The position numbers were made by a program, and so were the translations under genes. A stretch of 64,000 bases of DNA from Mesorhizobium amorphae (lineage in GTDB: Bacteria > Pseudomonadota > Alphaproteobacteria > Rhizobiales > Rhizobiaceae), in contig NZ_JHQS01000057.1 in NCBI RefSeq assembly GCF_014843845.1, positions 17,170-81,169 on the forward strand. The letters run 5' to 3'. The notes under the pieces were generated by a model. The model had not been told where the DNA came from, made no database searches, and saw only the letters and a program-made list of their open reading frames with translations. Every line of letters begins with the position of its first letter. The stretch's first letter is position 1. Of this stretch, positions 16,674 to 26,286 are shown in pieces.

Positions 16674-19142
16674 TCACTTTTTCTTCACCTTACCCATCCC
16701 ATTTGAAGCGGTCAAAAACCAGTGAGCAAAACCCATGGCGTCAACTGGCTTGCTATAGAGGTAGCCTTGCGCTTTCTCGCAGCCATTCGCCATGAGAAAC
16801 GCCTCCTGCGCCGGATTCTCGATCCCTTCTGCAACCACCTTGAATCCCATTTTTCGGCCCAACGTTAGTACGGCGGTTACAATGGCTGCATCGTATGGAT
16901 CGGTGAGTACATCTCGCACAAAACCTCGATCAATTTTCAGCCGCGTAAGCGGAATGCGCTTTAACGTGCTGAGCGAAGCATAGCCGGTCCCAAAATCGTC
17001 GAGCGTTATTCCAACGCCCAATTCGTAAAGCTGGCGCAAAGGCTCAAGCAGGTGGTCATCATTAACCAGAGCAATATTCTCGGTAATTTCCAGCTCTAAT
17101 TGCGGGGGTTCAAGGTTGTGTCGGGATAATGCGGCCTTGACGGTTCCGGCCAGATTTCCTGAACGGAGCTGTGCGGCAAACAGATTCACGGCGACCCGGG
17201 AAATGGACACTCCGTGATCTCGCCAGAGCACAAGTTGGCGGCACGCCTCATCGATAGTCCAGTCGCCAACAGCATCGGCCAACGCGCTTGTCTCCAGCAC
17301 ATCCAGGAATGCACTTGGCGCGATCACGCCTCTCTGAGGATGGTTCCAGCGCAGAAGCGCCTCGGCCCCAACAACCTGACCGTCGCTGAGGCGAATTTGG
17401 GGTTGATAGAACAGCTCCAACTCGCCAGCCTCGAAGGCGATACGCAGTTCAGCACTGAGCCGTTCCCGCTCCACGACGCGATCCCGCATGGAAGGCTCAA
17501 AAAGTCTGTAGACAGACCCTCCGTGTTCCTTTGCTCGATAAAGAGCGAGGTCGGCATTCGCGATCAGATCGTCGACAGAACAACCATGGGCAGGGCAAAG
17601 AGCAATTCCGACACTGGCGTTGATGTGGAGCGTTCGGTCTCCCACTTCAAAAGGCTTTCCCAGACATTTGAGGACCGCCTTTGCGATTTCGGCGGCGTTC
17701 AGGGGATCAGCCGTAAGCGGGATCAACACTGCAAACTCGTCGCCGCCAAAACGGGCTACAGTCCCGCCCCGCGGGACCGCAGCCAACATCGAAGCGGCGA
17801 CTTTGGCCAACAACAAGTCGCCCACCTGGTGACCGAGGCTGTCATTAATCACCTTAAAGTCGTCGAGGTCGAGGAGCATGATGGTTGCTGATCGCGCATC
17901 ATTCACCGCCCCCCTGGCTCGTTCGTGAAACAGTACACGGTTCGCCAACCCTGTGAGCTGATCGTAATGGGCCAGGTAGGCAATCTGAGCATCGGCTCGC
18001 TTGCGATCGGTGATATCTTCCGAAATGCCGAGCAGGAACGGTCGCTGGCCATCGGAGCGCCGCATGGGCATCTTTATGGTTCGCAGGATGCGGGTGCAGC
18101 CGCTGGGGCTCGTCACTGGTTCCTCCTGGACTAAAACGGGCTTGCCAGATGACAGCAGTTCCCGATCGCTCTCAGTGAAGAAGTCTGCCTGCTCCTTTGG
18201 GACAAGATCATAAACATTCTTCCCAAAAAGCTCTTCCCTCGGCCGCCCCAGAAGCTCTTCCCCCGCCTTGTTAATGAGGACAAGCCGGTGCTGGTGGGGC
18301 TCCCTCACCAATACGATGGAAGGTATCGTTTCTATGATGAGGTCCAGGAACTCGTGCGTTCTCTTCAGCTCATCTTCAGCTGCCTTACGTTGAGTGATAT
18401 CAACAACTGCGACCAACACGGCATTGCATCGACCCGTTAGCTCTCTGGCATATGTGAGAACCTCTATTACCTCGCCATTTGCTTTGTGATGTCGCCAGCT
18501 CTTCTCCGACTGCAGAGTGTCAATCAGGGAGGCCTTGTCCTCCTCCGGGCGGATGTCGAGAAGTGACATGGAAAGAAATTGGTCGCGGCTGTAGCCGTAA
18601 TGTTGGACGGCTGCCTCGTTCACCTCCAAGAAAGAGAGAGTCTGGCGATCGTAAACCCACATGGGAACGGGATTGCTTTCGAACAGCAGCCGGAACCCGG
18701 CCTCGCTCTCCTTCAGAGACTGGAGTGCCTGCTCGTCGGTGATGTCCACCAACATATTCACCGCCCCAACGAGATCGCCCGACGCATCTCGCAGCGGCGT
18801 TGGGTAGGGAATGAACGTAACCCTCGTACCATCGGCACGCTCGGCCACCGCTTTTGCCCCTCTAACGGGGCGATTTTCTTTCAAAGCCACAGCCATAGGA
18901 CACTGATCGTGGGGGAGCGGTGTTCTTCCGTCCGGCAAGAACAACCGCCACGGCCCACACCATTTATCCTTCCCCAGTTCGGGCCGGCCACCCCAGAAAT
19001 CGGCCGCCGCCTGATTGAAGAATGTGATGTGGCCATCAGCATCGGTGGTGTAAATGGCTGCAGGCAGGGCCTCAAGGAGCCTGTGACAGCTTAATTCGCG
19101 CCCGTCCGACACTCGATCCAACTTCACTCTTCCTTCCGGCAA
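16674..19142 (-). CDS. PAS-PAS-PAS-GGDEF-EAL cyclic-di-GMP signalling protein
   Basis: 822 residues without membrane segments, so probably cytoplasmic. Three PAS domains lie at roughly 18-135, 145-255 and 262-383. The GGDEF domain begins at YDQLTGLANR and keeps RFGGDEF (466-470), so cyclase activity is possible. The inhibitory RxxD site before it is degenerate. The EAL domain keeps EALLRW (594-599), ELEITEN, DDFGTGYASL, KIDRGFV and VVAEGIEN, so phosphodiesterase activity is also possible. It stands alone, and its 3' end abuts the aminotransferase fragment. Confidence 0.9.
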   Translation of the reverse strand: MPEGRVKLDRVSDGRELSCHRLLEALPAAIYTTDADGHITFFNQAAADFWGGRPELGKDKWCGPWRLFLPDGRTPLPHDQCPMAVALKENRPVRGAKAVAERADGTRVTFIPYPTPLRDASGDLVGAVNMLVDITDEQALQSLKESEAGFRLLFESNPVPMWVYDRQTLSFLEVNEAAVQHYGYSRDQFLSMSLLDIRPEEDKASLIDTLQSEKSWRHHKANGEVIEVLTYARELTGRCNAVLVAVVDITQRKAAEDELKRTHEFLDLIIETIPSIVLVREPHQHRLVLINKAGEELLGRPREELFGKNVYDLVPKEQADFFTESDRELLSSGKPVLVQEEPVTSPSGCTRILRTIKMPMRRSDGQRPFLLGISEDITDRKRADAQIAYLAHYDQLTGLANRVLFHERARGAVNDARSATIMLLDLDDFKVINDSLGHQVGDLLLAKVAASMLAAVPRGGTVARFGGDEFAVLIPLTADPLNAAEIAKAVLKCLGKPFEVGDRTLHINASVGIALCPAHGCSVDDLIANADLALYRAKEHGGSVYRLFEPSMRDRVVERERLSAELRIAFEAGELELFYQPQIRLSDGQVVGAEALLRWNHPQRGVIAPSAFLDVLETSALADAVGDWTIDEACRQLVLWRDHGVSISRVAVNLFAAQLRSGNLAGTVKAALSRHNLEPPQLELEITENIALVNDDHLLEPLRQLYELGVGITLDDFGTGYASLSTLKRIPLTRLKIDRGFVRDVLTDPYDAAIVTAVLTLGRKMGFKVVAEGIENPAQEAFLMANGCEKAQGYLYSKPVDAMGFAHWFLTASNGMGKVKKK

Positions 19143-19641
19143 CTTTGAACATGGCTGCGGAACTGTACTCAGATGATTATGAGACGTGATAAGCTAACAA
19201 AGTTTTGCGAAACTACCCACATTCATGCTTCGCCGATGAAACCAGCCCTAAAAGAATGCCGGCACCGACAGAAATGTTCCCGCCAGTCAACATACAAAAG
19301 GCTTCTCGGTTGCTGAACGGCTGGCTGCCACCATGCAGGCGGTGGACTTGGTCTGTCCCGTGGCGTTCTCAATCGCCGCGTCAACGGGTCTCCTTTCTTA
19401 TGGTGATGCCGCGATTGCCGGGACTCAATGTTCTCTCCGTGGTCGCAAAGTCGTCTGATCCTGGTAGTGGTGGCACTAAGGCGTGCATCTTGTTCAGCGA
19501 CGGGCGCAATGCCACCGCAGAGGTGGCACCACGATCGTTTAGCTTCAAGCCGCAGAGCTGTCGGGCGGCAAGGCCGATCGCAAGCGCCAAAATGACTTGC
19601 CCGCCCCAGGTGGCTACCCATTAAGCCGGGAAAGTCACAGT
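19143..19641. other. upstream region with a weak small ORF
   Basis: Mostly empty. On the minus strand 19381-19590 reads 69 codons from a TTG with a hydrophobic start (LALAIGLAARQLCGL) and a polar tail ending ERTLSPGNRGITIRKETR. It could be a small exported protein whose proper start is lost, since an ATG at 19619-19621 is out of frame. I do not recognise it. Confidence 0.3.
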
Positions 19642-19821
19642 GCGACGCTCATGCTTTCATTCGGCTCGCCTGCACCCTTCGCCGCGCATAATTCGCCGCG
19701 CATAATCAGAGAAGCGCGAGCGCCTATCATCTGCCAAGTCCAGTCGATGTTGCATGCCCGCGAGGCGCTCGATGTCGGCGCAGATGTAATTGTGGCGCAG
19801 GGCAAAGAAGCCGGCGGCCAC
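19642..19821 (+). pseudogene. nitronate monooxygenase fragment
   Basis: About 60 residues: MLSFGSPAPFAA, ICQVQSMLHAREALDVGADVIVAQGKEAGGH. This is the FMN-binding segment of nitronate monooxygenase (2-nitropropane dioxygenase) family proteins. A 14-bp unit (TTCGCCGCGCATAA) is tandemly repeated inside it and inserts a few extra residues. Homology is lost after EAGGH and no start is visible. Confidence 0.65.
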
Positions 19822-20053
19822 AGGAGCAAAGGCGGCGCCGAGCTGTCGCATCGAGCGTGCCGGAGCCGCGGCGAGAGTGGCACGTCGAGAGACAATCCGC
19901 CTCGAACCAGACATTTGCCAGTGCACTTTCGCGTCTGAATAGATTTCCGGTCATCCGGCAAGCCGGATCTCGTCCCAAGTTCCAGGGCAATTCTCTTCTT
20001 CTGCCAACTTCAGACGCGTTGCGTTTCTTGATCGTCCCTCCGGGTGGGAGTGC

Positions 20054-21151
20054 TCAAGCGTATCTCGGCAAGACAATGGCTGCATCCGGTTCCCAAACGA
20101 CTGCCACGTCTTTCTGTGAATCCAACCCGTTAGATCGGCCGGATGACGGCATAGAGACCTTGAGTGCGCCGAAGTCCGTCTGCACGACATGGACGCATTG
20201 CGGTCCCAGAAACGCCGACCCGATGATCGTGCCGGGGATTGACGGCCGGACCTCCGGAGAGGACCTGTCGACCAATTGCAGCCGTTCGGGCCTCAGTACG
20301 AGGCTCGCCTCATCACCGGCTCGCAGCCGGCCGGTGTCAGGTATGGGAAATTGATACTGACCGCTCTCGAGGACGAACCGATCCTCGGAAGTCGCTGCGA
20401 CCGTGCCGTCGAGGAACGCAGCATGTCCAACAAACTCCGCCACGAATCGCGAGTTAGGCAGTTCGTAGATCTCACGGGGCGTGGCGACCTGCATCAGCGT
20501 TCCGTCCTTAAGCACAGCGACGCGGTCCGACATGGCCATTGCCTCCTCCTGATCGTGGGTGACGTTGATAAACGTCGTCCCCAGGCGCCCGTGAAGGCCC
20601 TTGAGTTCGAACTGGAGTTCGCTGCGCAATTGCTTGTCGAGGGCAGATAGCGGCTCATCGAGAAGGACGATGCCGGGTTCAAACACGAACGCCCGAGCCA
20701 GGGCCACGCGCTGTTGCTGTCCACCAGAGAGCTGACGCGGTTTTCTGTCGCCCATTCCACGTAGCTTGACAAGGTCGAGTACGGTATCGACGCGCCTTGC
20801 AATGTCGGACTTGGACACGCCGCGAAGCTTCAGCGGATAGGCCACGTTTTCGGCGACTGTCATATGCGGGAAGAGCGCGTAGCCCTGGAAGACGACGCCG
20901 AGTGAGCGCCTCTCGGCGGGGACGCGGGTGATGTCCTGCCCGTTCACGAGGATGCGTCCTTCCTGGCAGTCGACGAAGCCAGCGACCGCCATCAGGAGCG
21001 TCGATTTTCCAGAGCCCGAGGGACCCAGGAGACTGATGAATTCGCCGGCCGGGATTTCGAGGGATACGTCGTCTAATGCGCGAACCGCGCCAAAGCTCTT
21101 GCAGAGCGATTGTATGGCCACGGCATGGCCCGTTCGCCTCGAAACTGTCAT
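20054..21151 (-). CDS. polyamine-type ABC transporter ATP-binding protein (PotA-like)
   Basis: 365 residues. Walker A is GPSGSGKS (43-50), the Q-loop is VFQGYALFPHMTV, the signature is LSGGQQQRVALARA, Walker B is IVLLDEPLSALD and the H-loop is NVTHDQEEAM. The last ~110 residues form a TOBE-type domain (LRPERLQL…). This is the PotA/FbpC layout for iron or polyamine importers; the neighbours favour polyamine or opine-like substrates. It is the last gene of a minus-strand operon running from the tetR at 24587. Confidence 0.9.
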   Translation of the reverse strand: MTVSRRTGHAVAIQSLCKSFGAVRALDDVSLEIPAGEFISLLGPSGSGKSTLLMAVAGFVDCQEGRILVNGQDITRVPAERRSLGVVFQGYALFPHMTVAENVAYPLKLRGVSKSDIARRVDTVLDLVKLRGMGDRKPRQLSGGQQQRVALARAFVFEPGIVLLDEPLSALDKQLRSELQFELKGLHGRLGTTFINVTHDQEEAMAMSDRVAVLKDGTLMQVATPREIYELPNSRFVAEFVGHAAFLDGTVAATSEDRFVLESGQYQFPIPDTGRLRAGDEASLVLRPERLQLVDRSSPEVRPSIPGTIIGSAFLGPQCVHVVQTDFGALKVSMPSSGRSNGLDSQKDVAVVWEPDAAIVLPRYA

Positions 21152-21152
21152 G

Positions 21153-21959
21153 TCAGTGGCTCTGCCGCACGGGGTCGGTCGATTTGAGAAAATGGGTGAT
21201 TGCCAGCACCGAGATCGTCAACAGTACGAGAAGGGCCGAGATGGCCGCAACGGAAGGATCAACGTTCTCGCGGATGCCGTCCCACATCTTGCGGGGTAAT
21301 GTATAAACAACGCGATTGGCGACGAAGAGGGTCAAGACCAGCTCGTCCCACGACATGATGAACGCGAAGAGTGCGCCGGCCGCTACGCCGCCCTTGATGT
21401 TGGGGAGGATTACGTCCGCCACTGTGCGTAACCGAGAAGCGCCGAGGCTTCGGGACGCCTGCTCTAGCCTAGGATCGAGAAGTGCGAGCGACGCGGAAAC
21501 TGTCAGCGCTGAGTAGGGAGCCGCGACGATCGTATGGGCAAGGATCACGCCGATCCAGGTGTCGTAGAGCCCGATCGCCGTCCACATATGGTAGAGCGCG
21601 ACGGCTGAGATGATCGGCGGCACGATCATCGGCGCCACGAGGATCGCGGTCAGCGCCATGGTCCACCGCGCCTTGACGCGCCATACGCCTATCGAGAAGG
21701 CTACGCCGATGACCGTCGAAAGAATTGCGGTCGAAACCGCGACGATCAGACTGTCGCGGACTCCGGTCAGCCATGTCGGTTCCGTCAACACATTGGTGAC
21801 GTGTCGTAGCGACAGGGCCGACAGGCTGTCCGGCATAACGACGAAGCGACTGTCGTTCAGCCCGATCGGGAACACGATCAGGGTCGGCGCCAGAAGGAAG
21901 GCACCCATCAGCCAGCCTAGCGCGACCAGAGCCAGCCGGGCACGCCCTTTGAGGAACAT
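21153..21959 (-). CDS. polyamine-type ABC transporter permease (PotC-like)
   Basis: 268 residues from MFLKGRARLALVALG, with about six membrane helices. The coupling-helix signature LEQASRSLGASRLRTVADVILPNIKGGV (EAA motif) is complete. The longer upstream frame is an antisense artefact; ATG 21959 overlaps the stop of the preceding permease (TGATG). It pairs with the PotB-like permease to form the channel. Confidence 0.9.
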   Translation of the reverse strand: MFLKGRARLALVALGWLMGAFLLAPTLIVFPIGLNDSRFVVMPDSLSALSLRHVTNVLTEPTWLTGVRDSLIVAVSTAILSTVIGVAFSIGVWRVKARWTMALTAILVAPMIVPPIISAVALYHMWTAIGLYDTWIGVILAHTIVAAPYSALTVSASLALLDPRLEQASRSLGASRLRTVADVILPNIKGGVAAGALFAFIMSWDELVLTLFVANRVVYTLPRKMWDGIRENVDPSVAAISALLVLLTISVLAITHFLKSTDPVRQSH

Positions 21960-22795
21960 CAGCCGACCTCCACCATACGCCGGAAGCCGATCAGCCTGGC
22001 GATGATTGCCACGAAGGCCAGCGTCGCCAGCAGGATACCGACCGACAGCGCGGCTGCCGCCGTCCACCGCAAGGTTACCAAGACGGAGAAGCTGATATAT
22101 TCGCTCAGCATCACCACGCGGCCGCCGCCGACGATGGCGGGGGTCACGAAGAAGCCGAGGCATAGAACGAAAACGAGAAAGGCCGCGGCAACGAGCGAGG
22201 GCATGGTGAGAGGCAGATAGATGTCGCGCCAGATCCTGGCCTGCGAGGCGCCAAGGCTGCGCCCGGCCATGACGTGGCGCGAGTCGATTGCAGTCATGGC
22301 GCCCAGCAGCGGAAACGTTGCGAAGGGGACACAGAAGTGGACCATCGCGATCAGCACCCCGAGTTCGTTGCGCGCGAGTCTGAGAGGTTCGGAAATGACG
22401 CCCAGCGCGAGGAGCGTCTCGTTTGCCAGGCCGTTGTTACGCAGGAGAATTAGCCAGGCGAGGGCCCTCACCAGCGCCGACAGCCAGAAGGGAATAACGA
22501 CCAGTGCGAGGAGGATCGACCGTGCGCCACCGTCGAGATGTATTATGGAAAGGGCCAGAACATAGCCGAGCGTCACGGAAATGACGGTGGTCAACACCGA
22601 AACACGGAAGGTGACCCACACGACATTGCGCACCGCCGGCGACTGGACCAAGTCCACATAGGCCGAGAATCCCGGTTCACCCGGGATTCCGAAGGACGCC
22701 AGGACGAGCCCCGCCATTGGCACGACATAGAGGAATGCAATGATCGCTGTGGCGACCCATGCAAATGACCAGTAGGGAGCATCGGCGGTTCGCAC
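21959..22795 (-). CDS. polyamine-type ABC transporter permease (PotB-like)
   Basis: 278 residues from a GTG start (MRTADAPYWSFAWVA), six predicted helices and the EAA-type motif MAGRSLGASQARIWRDIYLPLTMPSL. The 17-bp gap after the binding-protein gene and the overlap with the next permease fix its operon position. A slightly later start is possible because no strong ribosome site precedes the GTG. Confidence 0.85.
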   Translation of the reverse strand: MRTADAPYWSFAWVATAIIAFLYVVPMAGLVLASFGIPGEPGFSAYVDLVQSPAVRNVVWVTFRVSVLTTVISVTLGYVLALSIIHLDGGARSILLALVVIPFWLSALVRALAWLILLRNNGLANETLLALGVISEPLRLARNELGVLIAMVHFCVPFATFPLLGAMTAIDSRHVMAGRSLGASQARIWRDIYLPLTMPSLVAAAFLVFVLCLGFFVTPAIVGGGRVVMLSEYISFSVLVTLRWTAAAALSVGILLATLAFVAIIARLIGFRRMVEVG

Positions 22796-22812
22796 TCGTG
22801 TCAGCCCGGTTT

Positions 22813-23904
22813 TCAGTTCGCGATACCGTCGAACCAGGCAGCGGCGATGGTGTCGTAGTTCTTGGCGTACCAGGCCTCGTCGCGCGCGATCTGTTGTTTG
22901 AAGTTCGGTGCGAAACCGGGGTCGAGACGCTTCATCGCATCGGTTTCGAGCGCTTCCGCAGCCGGATTGCCAGGCCCCTGCGCCAGCTTCTCCAGCGCCA
23001 CGATCTGGCGCTCAGGAATGAGCACGGAGGCGATGAAGCGCTGGGCGTCCTTTCCAGCCGGCGCTCCCTTGGGGATGACATAGGCACCAGGGCAGAACAG
23101 CCCCTGGCTCCAAGTCCAGGTGACACGTCCGCCCGTGTCCTTTTCCAGGTTCGCCGCACGGGACGACCAGATGACGCCCATGACCACTTCCTCGTCGATG
23201 AACATCTGCTGGCTATCTGCGCCGGAATCCCAATAGACGATGTCGTTTCCGAGCGACTTGGCCTTCTCGAGAGCTATCTTCAGATGTTCTTCCGGAGCGA
23301 TCGAGTAGATCTCCGAGGGTTTGACGCCCGCCGCGAGAAGACATGGTTCGGTGGCGCCGCACTGATACTTCCAGAGCGTGCGTTTGCCGGGATATTTTGC
23401 AGTGTTGAAGAAATCGGTGAAGGTCGGTGGGGCATTGGGGAACTTCGTTTTGTCATAGGCAAGCACGTAGCTGTAGGAATAGGTGTGCACGCCGTACGGG
23501 AAGACAAAGCCTGGGCGGATCATCGACCGGTTGACGATCGAGTAATCTATCTCTTCCAGCACGCCGGCTTTTCCAAGCTGCTCGCTCGTGAACCCGTCGC
23601 CATCGCATACATCCCAGACGATGTTGCCGGAATCGACCATGGCCTTGATCTTACCGGGCAAGGGAGACGCTCCGTCGACTCGCACCGCGATGCCGGTCTC
23701 CTTGGTGAAGGGGTCTCCGTAGGCCACCTTCGTTGCCTCCACCGCGTCTCCTCCGAAGTTGGCGATCGTGAGTTCGTTCGTCTGTGCCCAAGACCGCGAG
23801 ACGAACGGCATTGCCATCGCGGCGCCGGCGCCGAGCTTGAGGAAATTGCGGCGGCGCATTGCCGTCAGATCGCGCTTGTGCGCCTGCATTGGACTGATGA
23901 TCAT
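22813..23904 (-). CDS. polyamine-type ABC transporter substrate-binding protein (PotD/F-like), Tat-exported
   Basis: 363 residues. A twin-arginine signal (MRRRNFLKLGAGAAMAMPF) ends near SWAQ, so the protein is probably folded before export. The mature part has the PotD-like pattern DVCDGDGFTSEQLGKAGVLEEIDY, PGKRTLWKYQCGATEP and the C-terminal NYDTIAAAWFDGIAN. An AGGGGAA site precedes ATG 23904; a later Met just before RRRNF is an alternative start. The ligand is unknown; organic amines are likely by family. Confidence 0.85.
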   Translation of the reverse strand: MIISPMQAHKRDLTAMRRRNFLKLGAGAAMAMPFVSRSWAQTNELTIANFGGDAVEATKVAYGDPFTKETGIAVRVDGASPLPGKIKAMVDSGNIVWDVCDGDGFTSEQLGKAGVLEEIDYSIVNRSMIRPGFVFPYGVHTYSYSYVLAYDKTKFPNAPPTFTDFFNTAKYPGKRTLWKYQCGATEPCLLAAGVKPSEIYSIAPEEHLKIALEKAKSLGNDIVYWDSGADSQQMFIDEEVVMGVIWSSRAANLEKDTGGRVTWTWSQGLFCPGAYVIPKGAPAGKDAQRFIASVLIPERQIVALEKLAQGPGNPAAEALETDAMKRLDPGFAPNFKQQIARDEAWYAKNYDTIAAAWFDGIAN

Positions 23905-23906
23905 GG

Positions 23907-24587
23907 TTAGTTCCCCTTGTTTTTGCTTGTCGTCAATTTAGTCGTCTTGTCCGGCCGAGAGTTCGAAGACATCGGCCTTCCTGCTGCACCATCCAGGAAT
24001 ATCCGGATCTGCCGGATGGCCTCGGCCCGCGCGCCTTCGAGGTCGACCTGACCGGTCAGGAAGCGCGACCATTGCTGGTTGCCGATAGCCAGCCCGAGTT
24101 CGGCGAGGTCCGAAGCGCTGATCGCATCTCCCAACGTTCCGCGTTCTTGCAGGTTGCCGAAGAGGCGCCGCATCTCATCGAAAAGTTCCGCGTCGAGCTC
24201 CGCCACGATGCCACCGAGGCTCGCCGTGGGCGCGGTGTAGCTCGCCGCATACGCTTCGCACCACAGTTCGCGTGAAAGGCCACGCATGGATTCAGTGAAG
24301 ACGGCCGCGAAAAACCGGTCGATTGCCTGCAGCGGGTTGTCTGGCGGGTTGAAGGCGATCGCAGCCACGACCGTCCGTGTTTCCTTGGAATGCTCGCGTA
24401 GGATCTCGAGGAGGAGAGCGGCCTTGTCTCCGAAGTAATTGTAGATGGTCGCGGGAGCGACTTCCGCGCGTGCGGCAATGGCCTCCACCTTTGCCTCGTT
24501 GAAGCCGACGGAGCGGAACTCCTCGCCCGCAGCGGCGAGGATGGCGCTGATGCGCTTTTCTTTTTGCTTGACCCGGAGCGTACTCAT
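23907..24587 (-). CDS. TetR family transcriptional regulator
   Basis: 226 residues. The N-terminal HTH is clear: RISAILAAAGEEFRSVGFNEAKVEAIAARAEVAPATIYNYFGDKAALL (about 12-60). The ligand domain is helical with no family-specific motif. It is the first gene of the minus-strand transporter operon, with only two bases between its stop and the binding-protein ATG, and is divergent from the flavin oxidoreductase. A 14-bp palindrome touches its start codon and is the likely autoregulatory site. Confidence 0.85.
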   Translation of the reverse strand: MSTLRVKQKEKRISAILAAAGEEFRSVGFNEAKVEAIAARAEVAPATIYNYFGDKAALLLEILREHSKETRTVVAAIAFNPPDNPLQAIDRFFAAVFTESMRGLSRELWCEAYAASYTAPTASLGGIVAELDAELFDEMRRLFGNLQERGTLGDAISASDLAELGLAIGNQQWSRFLTGQVDLEGARAEAIRQIRIFLDGAAGRPMSSNSRPDKTTKLTTSKNKGN

Positions 24588-24600
24588 AGAGTTAACTCTA
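24587..24600. promoter_or_regulatory. palindrome TAGAGTTAACTCTA, probable TetR operator
   Basis: A perfect 14-bp palindrome in the 72-bp divergent space between tetR (-) and the oxidoreductase (+). Its left end touches the tetR start codon, so a bound repressor would cover the start and leave no room for a normal ribosome site there. TetR proteins typically bind palindromes of this size. Confidence 0.6.
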
Positions 24601-24659
24601 AAAAAGAATGGTCACTATTGCAAGAGCGAATTTTAACAACAAGGCGCGCGGAGAAAAGC

Positions 24660-25997
24660 ATGAAGGTTATGGTTATCGGAGCCGGGATCGCCGGACTGGC
24701 GGCGACTTGGCGTCTACGGGAGCGGGGCGTCGAGGTCGTCCTCGTTGAGCGCGAGGCGGAAGTCGGTGGCCGCTGCCGCACCCATTTCTGGCAGGATGGG
24801 TGGCGCGTACGGGGGGCATTCGCATTCGTCGGATCGGAACAGAATCTCATCGAGCAGAGCAAGGCGCTCGGCATCTACAAGCCGGAAGCCCTGGCCAATC
24901 TGACCAAGGCGCATGAGCAGTATCTGCTCCATCGGGACAAGGGTATCGTACGGCAGCCGTCCTTTTCCCCTGCGGACATCCTGAAAAGCCCGCTCCTGTC
25001 GCTCGGCGAGAAGGCGGCGCTCGCGCGGATGTTGCCTTCGGTCGGCAAGCAGATGGGGCGCAACGATCCGCGCGACCTGACATCCGCGGCGAGCCTCGAC
25101 ACAGAAAGCGCCTATGACTACATGAATCGGCTCTCCCCGAACTTCGCCAACTATATTCTCGAGCCCACGATGCAGATGTTCTGCGGCTATGAGAAGGACG
25201 ACTATTCGGTCGCGTGGCTGATGTGGCTGATGGCCGGCTTCCCGTGGAGCGGTAACTGGTGGTCGTTCAAGGAACGCGGCGTTGGCATGCTGACCTATGC
25301 CATGGGTCAGCATTTCGCGAAGGACACTGGATGTGAAATTCATCTCGGCGCGGAAGTCCGGGAGGTCGTCCAGACTGGCGACGGGATGCGGACGACCGTC
25401 CTGAAGAATGGACGGCAGTCGGTCCTGCAGGCGGATGCCGTCGTCTTCGCCGTTCCGGCACCGTTGGTGCCGAAGATGATGCCGAAGTTGGAGACGGCGC
25501 GCCGCGAGTTCCTCGCTAGCGTTGGCTATGTCGGTCATCACATCGTTCACTACCTCTTCAGGTCCAAGGCGCGGGATCTGCCACCTTCGCTGCTGCTGCC
25601 AACCAGGGATGGTTTCACGCGCGTTTCCAACCTGCATTTTTGGGAACGCGGCGAGGATCTCTTCCTCGCCAGCGGAGAACTCAAGGGAGCCTTCTGCGCA
25701 GAAACGCTTGGACAGGACGAGGATGTCATCCTCGATCTTGCATGGAAGGACTACGCCGCGGCTACCCCGGCGGTCGCGGATGCTGAGTTCGTAGACCGGC
25801 ATCTCCAGCGCAACGATCTGGCGATCTGCCGCCGCGAGACTGGCTTCGTCAAACGGCTGGCCGATTTCCGCAGCATGCCGGATCTGCCCGGCATCGCCTT
25901 TGCGGGTGACTACATGATCAACAGCACCGTCGGGCAGGCGCATTGGTCCGGCCTAGAGGCCGCGGATCGTATCGTCGCTCACCGGATCGCCGCTTAG
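24660..25997 (+). CDS. FAD-dependent amine oxidase/desaturase-like oxidoreductase
   Basis: 445 residues from MKVMVIGAGIAGLAATWRL. The N-terminal dinucleotide motif GxGxxG, the GGRCR loop after the second strand and the C-terminal LPGIAFAGDYMINSTVGQAHWSGLEAA segment are typical of protoporphyrinogen-oxidase, phytoene-desaturase and amine-oxidase flavoproteins. ATG 24660 is preferred because GGAGAA stands before it and the Rossmann motif begins at once. Its divergence from the TetR-controlled transporter suggests it acts on the imported compound. Confidence 0.8.
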   Translation: MKVMVIGAGIAGLAATWRLRERGVEVVLVEREAEVGGRCRTHFWQDGWRVRGAFAFVGSEQNLIEQSKALGIYKPEALANLTKAHEQYLLHRDKGIVRQPSFSPADILKSPLLSLGEKAALARMLPSVGKQMGRNDPRDLTSAASLDTESAYDYMNRLSPNFANYILEPTMQMFCGYEKDDYSVAWLMWLMAGFPWSGNWWSFKERGVGMLTYAMGQHFAKDTGCEIHLGAEVREVVQTGDGMRTTVLKNGRQSVLQADAVVFAVPAPLVPKMMPKLETARREFLASVGYVGHHIVHYLFRSKARDLPPSLLLPTRDGFTRVSNLHFWERGEDLFLASGELKGAFCAETLGQDEDVILDLAWKDYAAATPAVADAEFVDRHLQRNDLAICRRETGFVKRLADFRSMPDLPGIAFAGDYMINSTVGQAHWSGLEAADRIVAHRIAA

Positions 25998-26037
25998 CAC
26001 CCGAATGTCCCTCTTCGACGACAGGAAGGGAAACTCC

Positions 26038-26286
26038 ATGGCCGAAACATCACGCCTTGAAACGCTTCGGCGGAAATATGGTGAGGCCCATGGCGGCGAG
26101 CTGACAACGCGCGAAGGGCTGGAGCTTGTCCGAGGAATGAAGGGCACAAATCTTGTCGGCGGCGACGTGGTGGAGGTCGCTCCGCAGTACGACGCCTCCA
26201 CCAACACGGCTCAGGCGGGAGCACAGATGCTCTTCGAGGTCCTGAGCCTGATGGTCCTTAGCCCTAGCCTGACAACGCGGGCCTGA
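26038..26286 (+). pseudogene. agmatinase/guanidinobutyrase-like gene with internal deletion
   Basis: From ATG 26038 (AGGAAGGG ribosome site) it reads SRLETLRRKYGEAHGG, which resembles the N terminus of ureohydrolases. It then passes directly into ELTTREGLELVRGMKGTNLVGGDVVEVAPQYDASTNTAQAGAQMLFEVLSLM, the C-terminal end of agmatinase-like enzymes. The metal-binding Asp/His motifs in between are missing, so an in-frame deletion of about 200 residues is inferred. It would be inactive. Its place in a polyamine-type island fits its former role. Confidence 0.65.
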
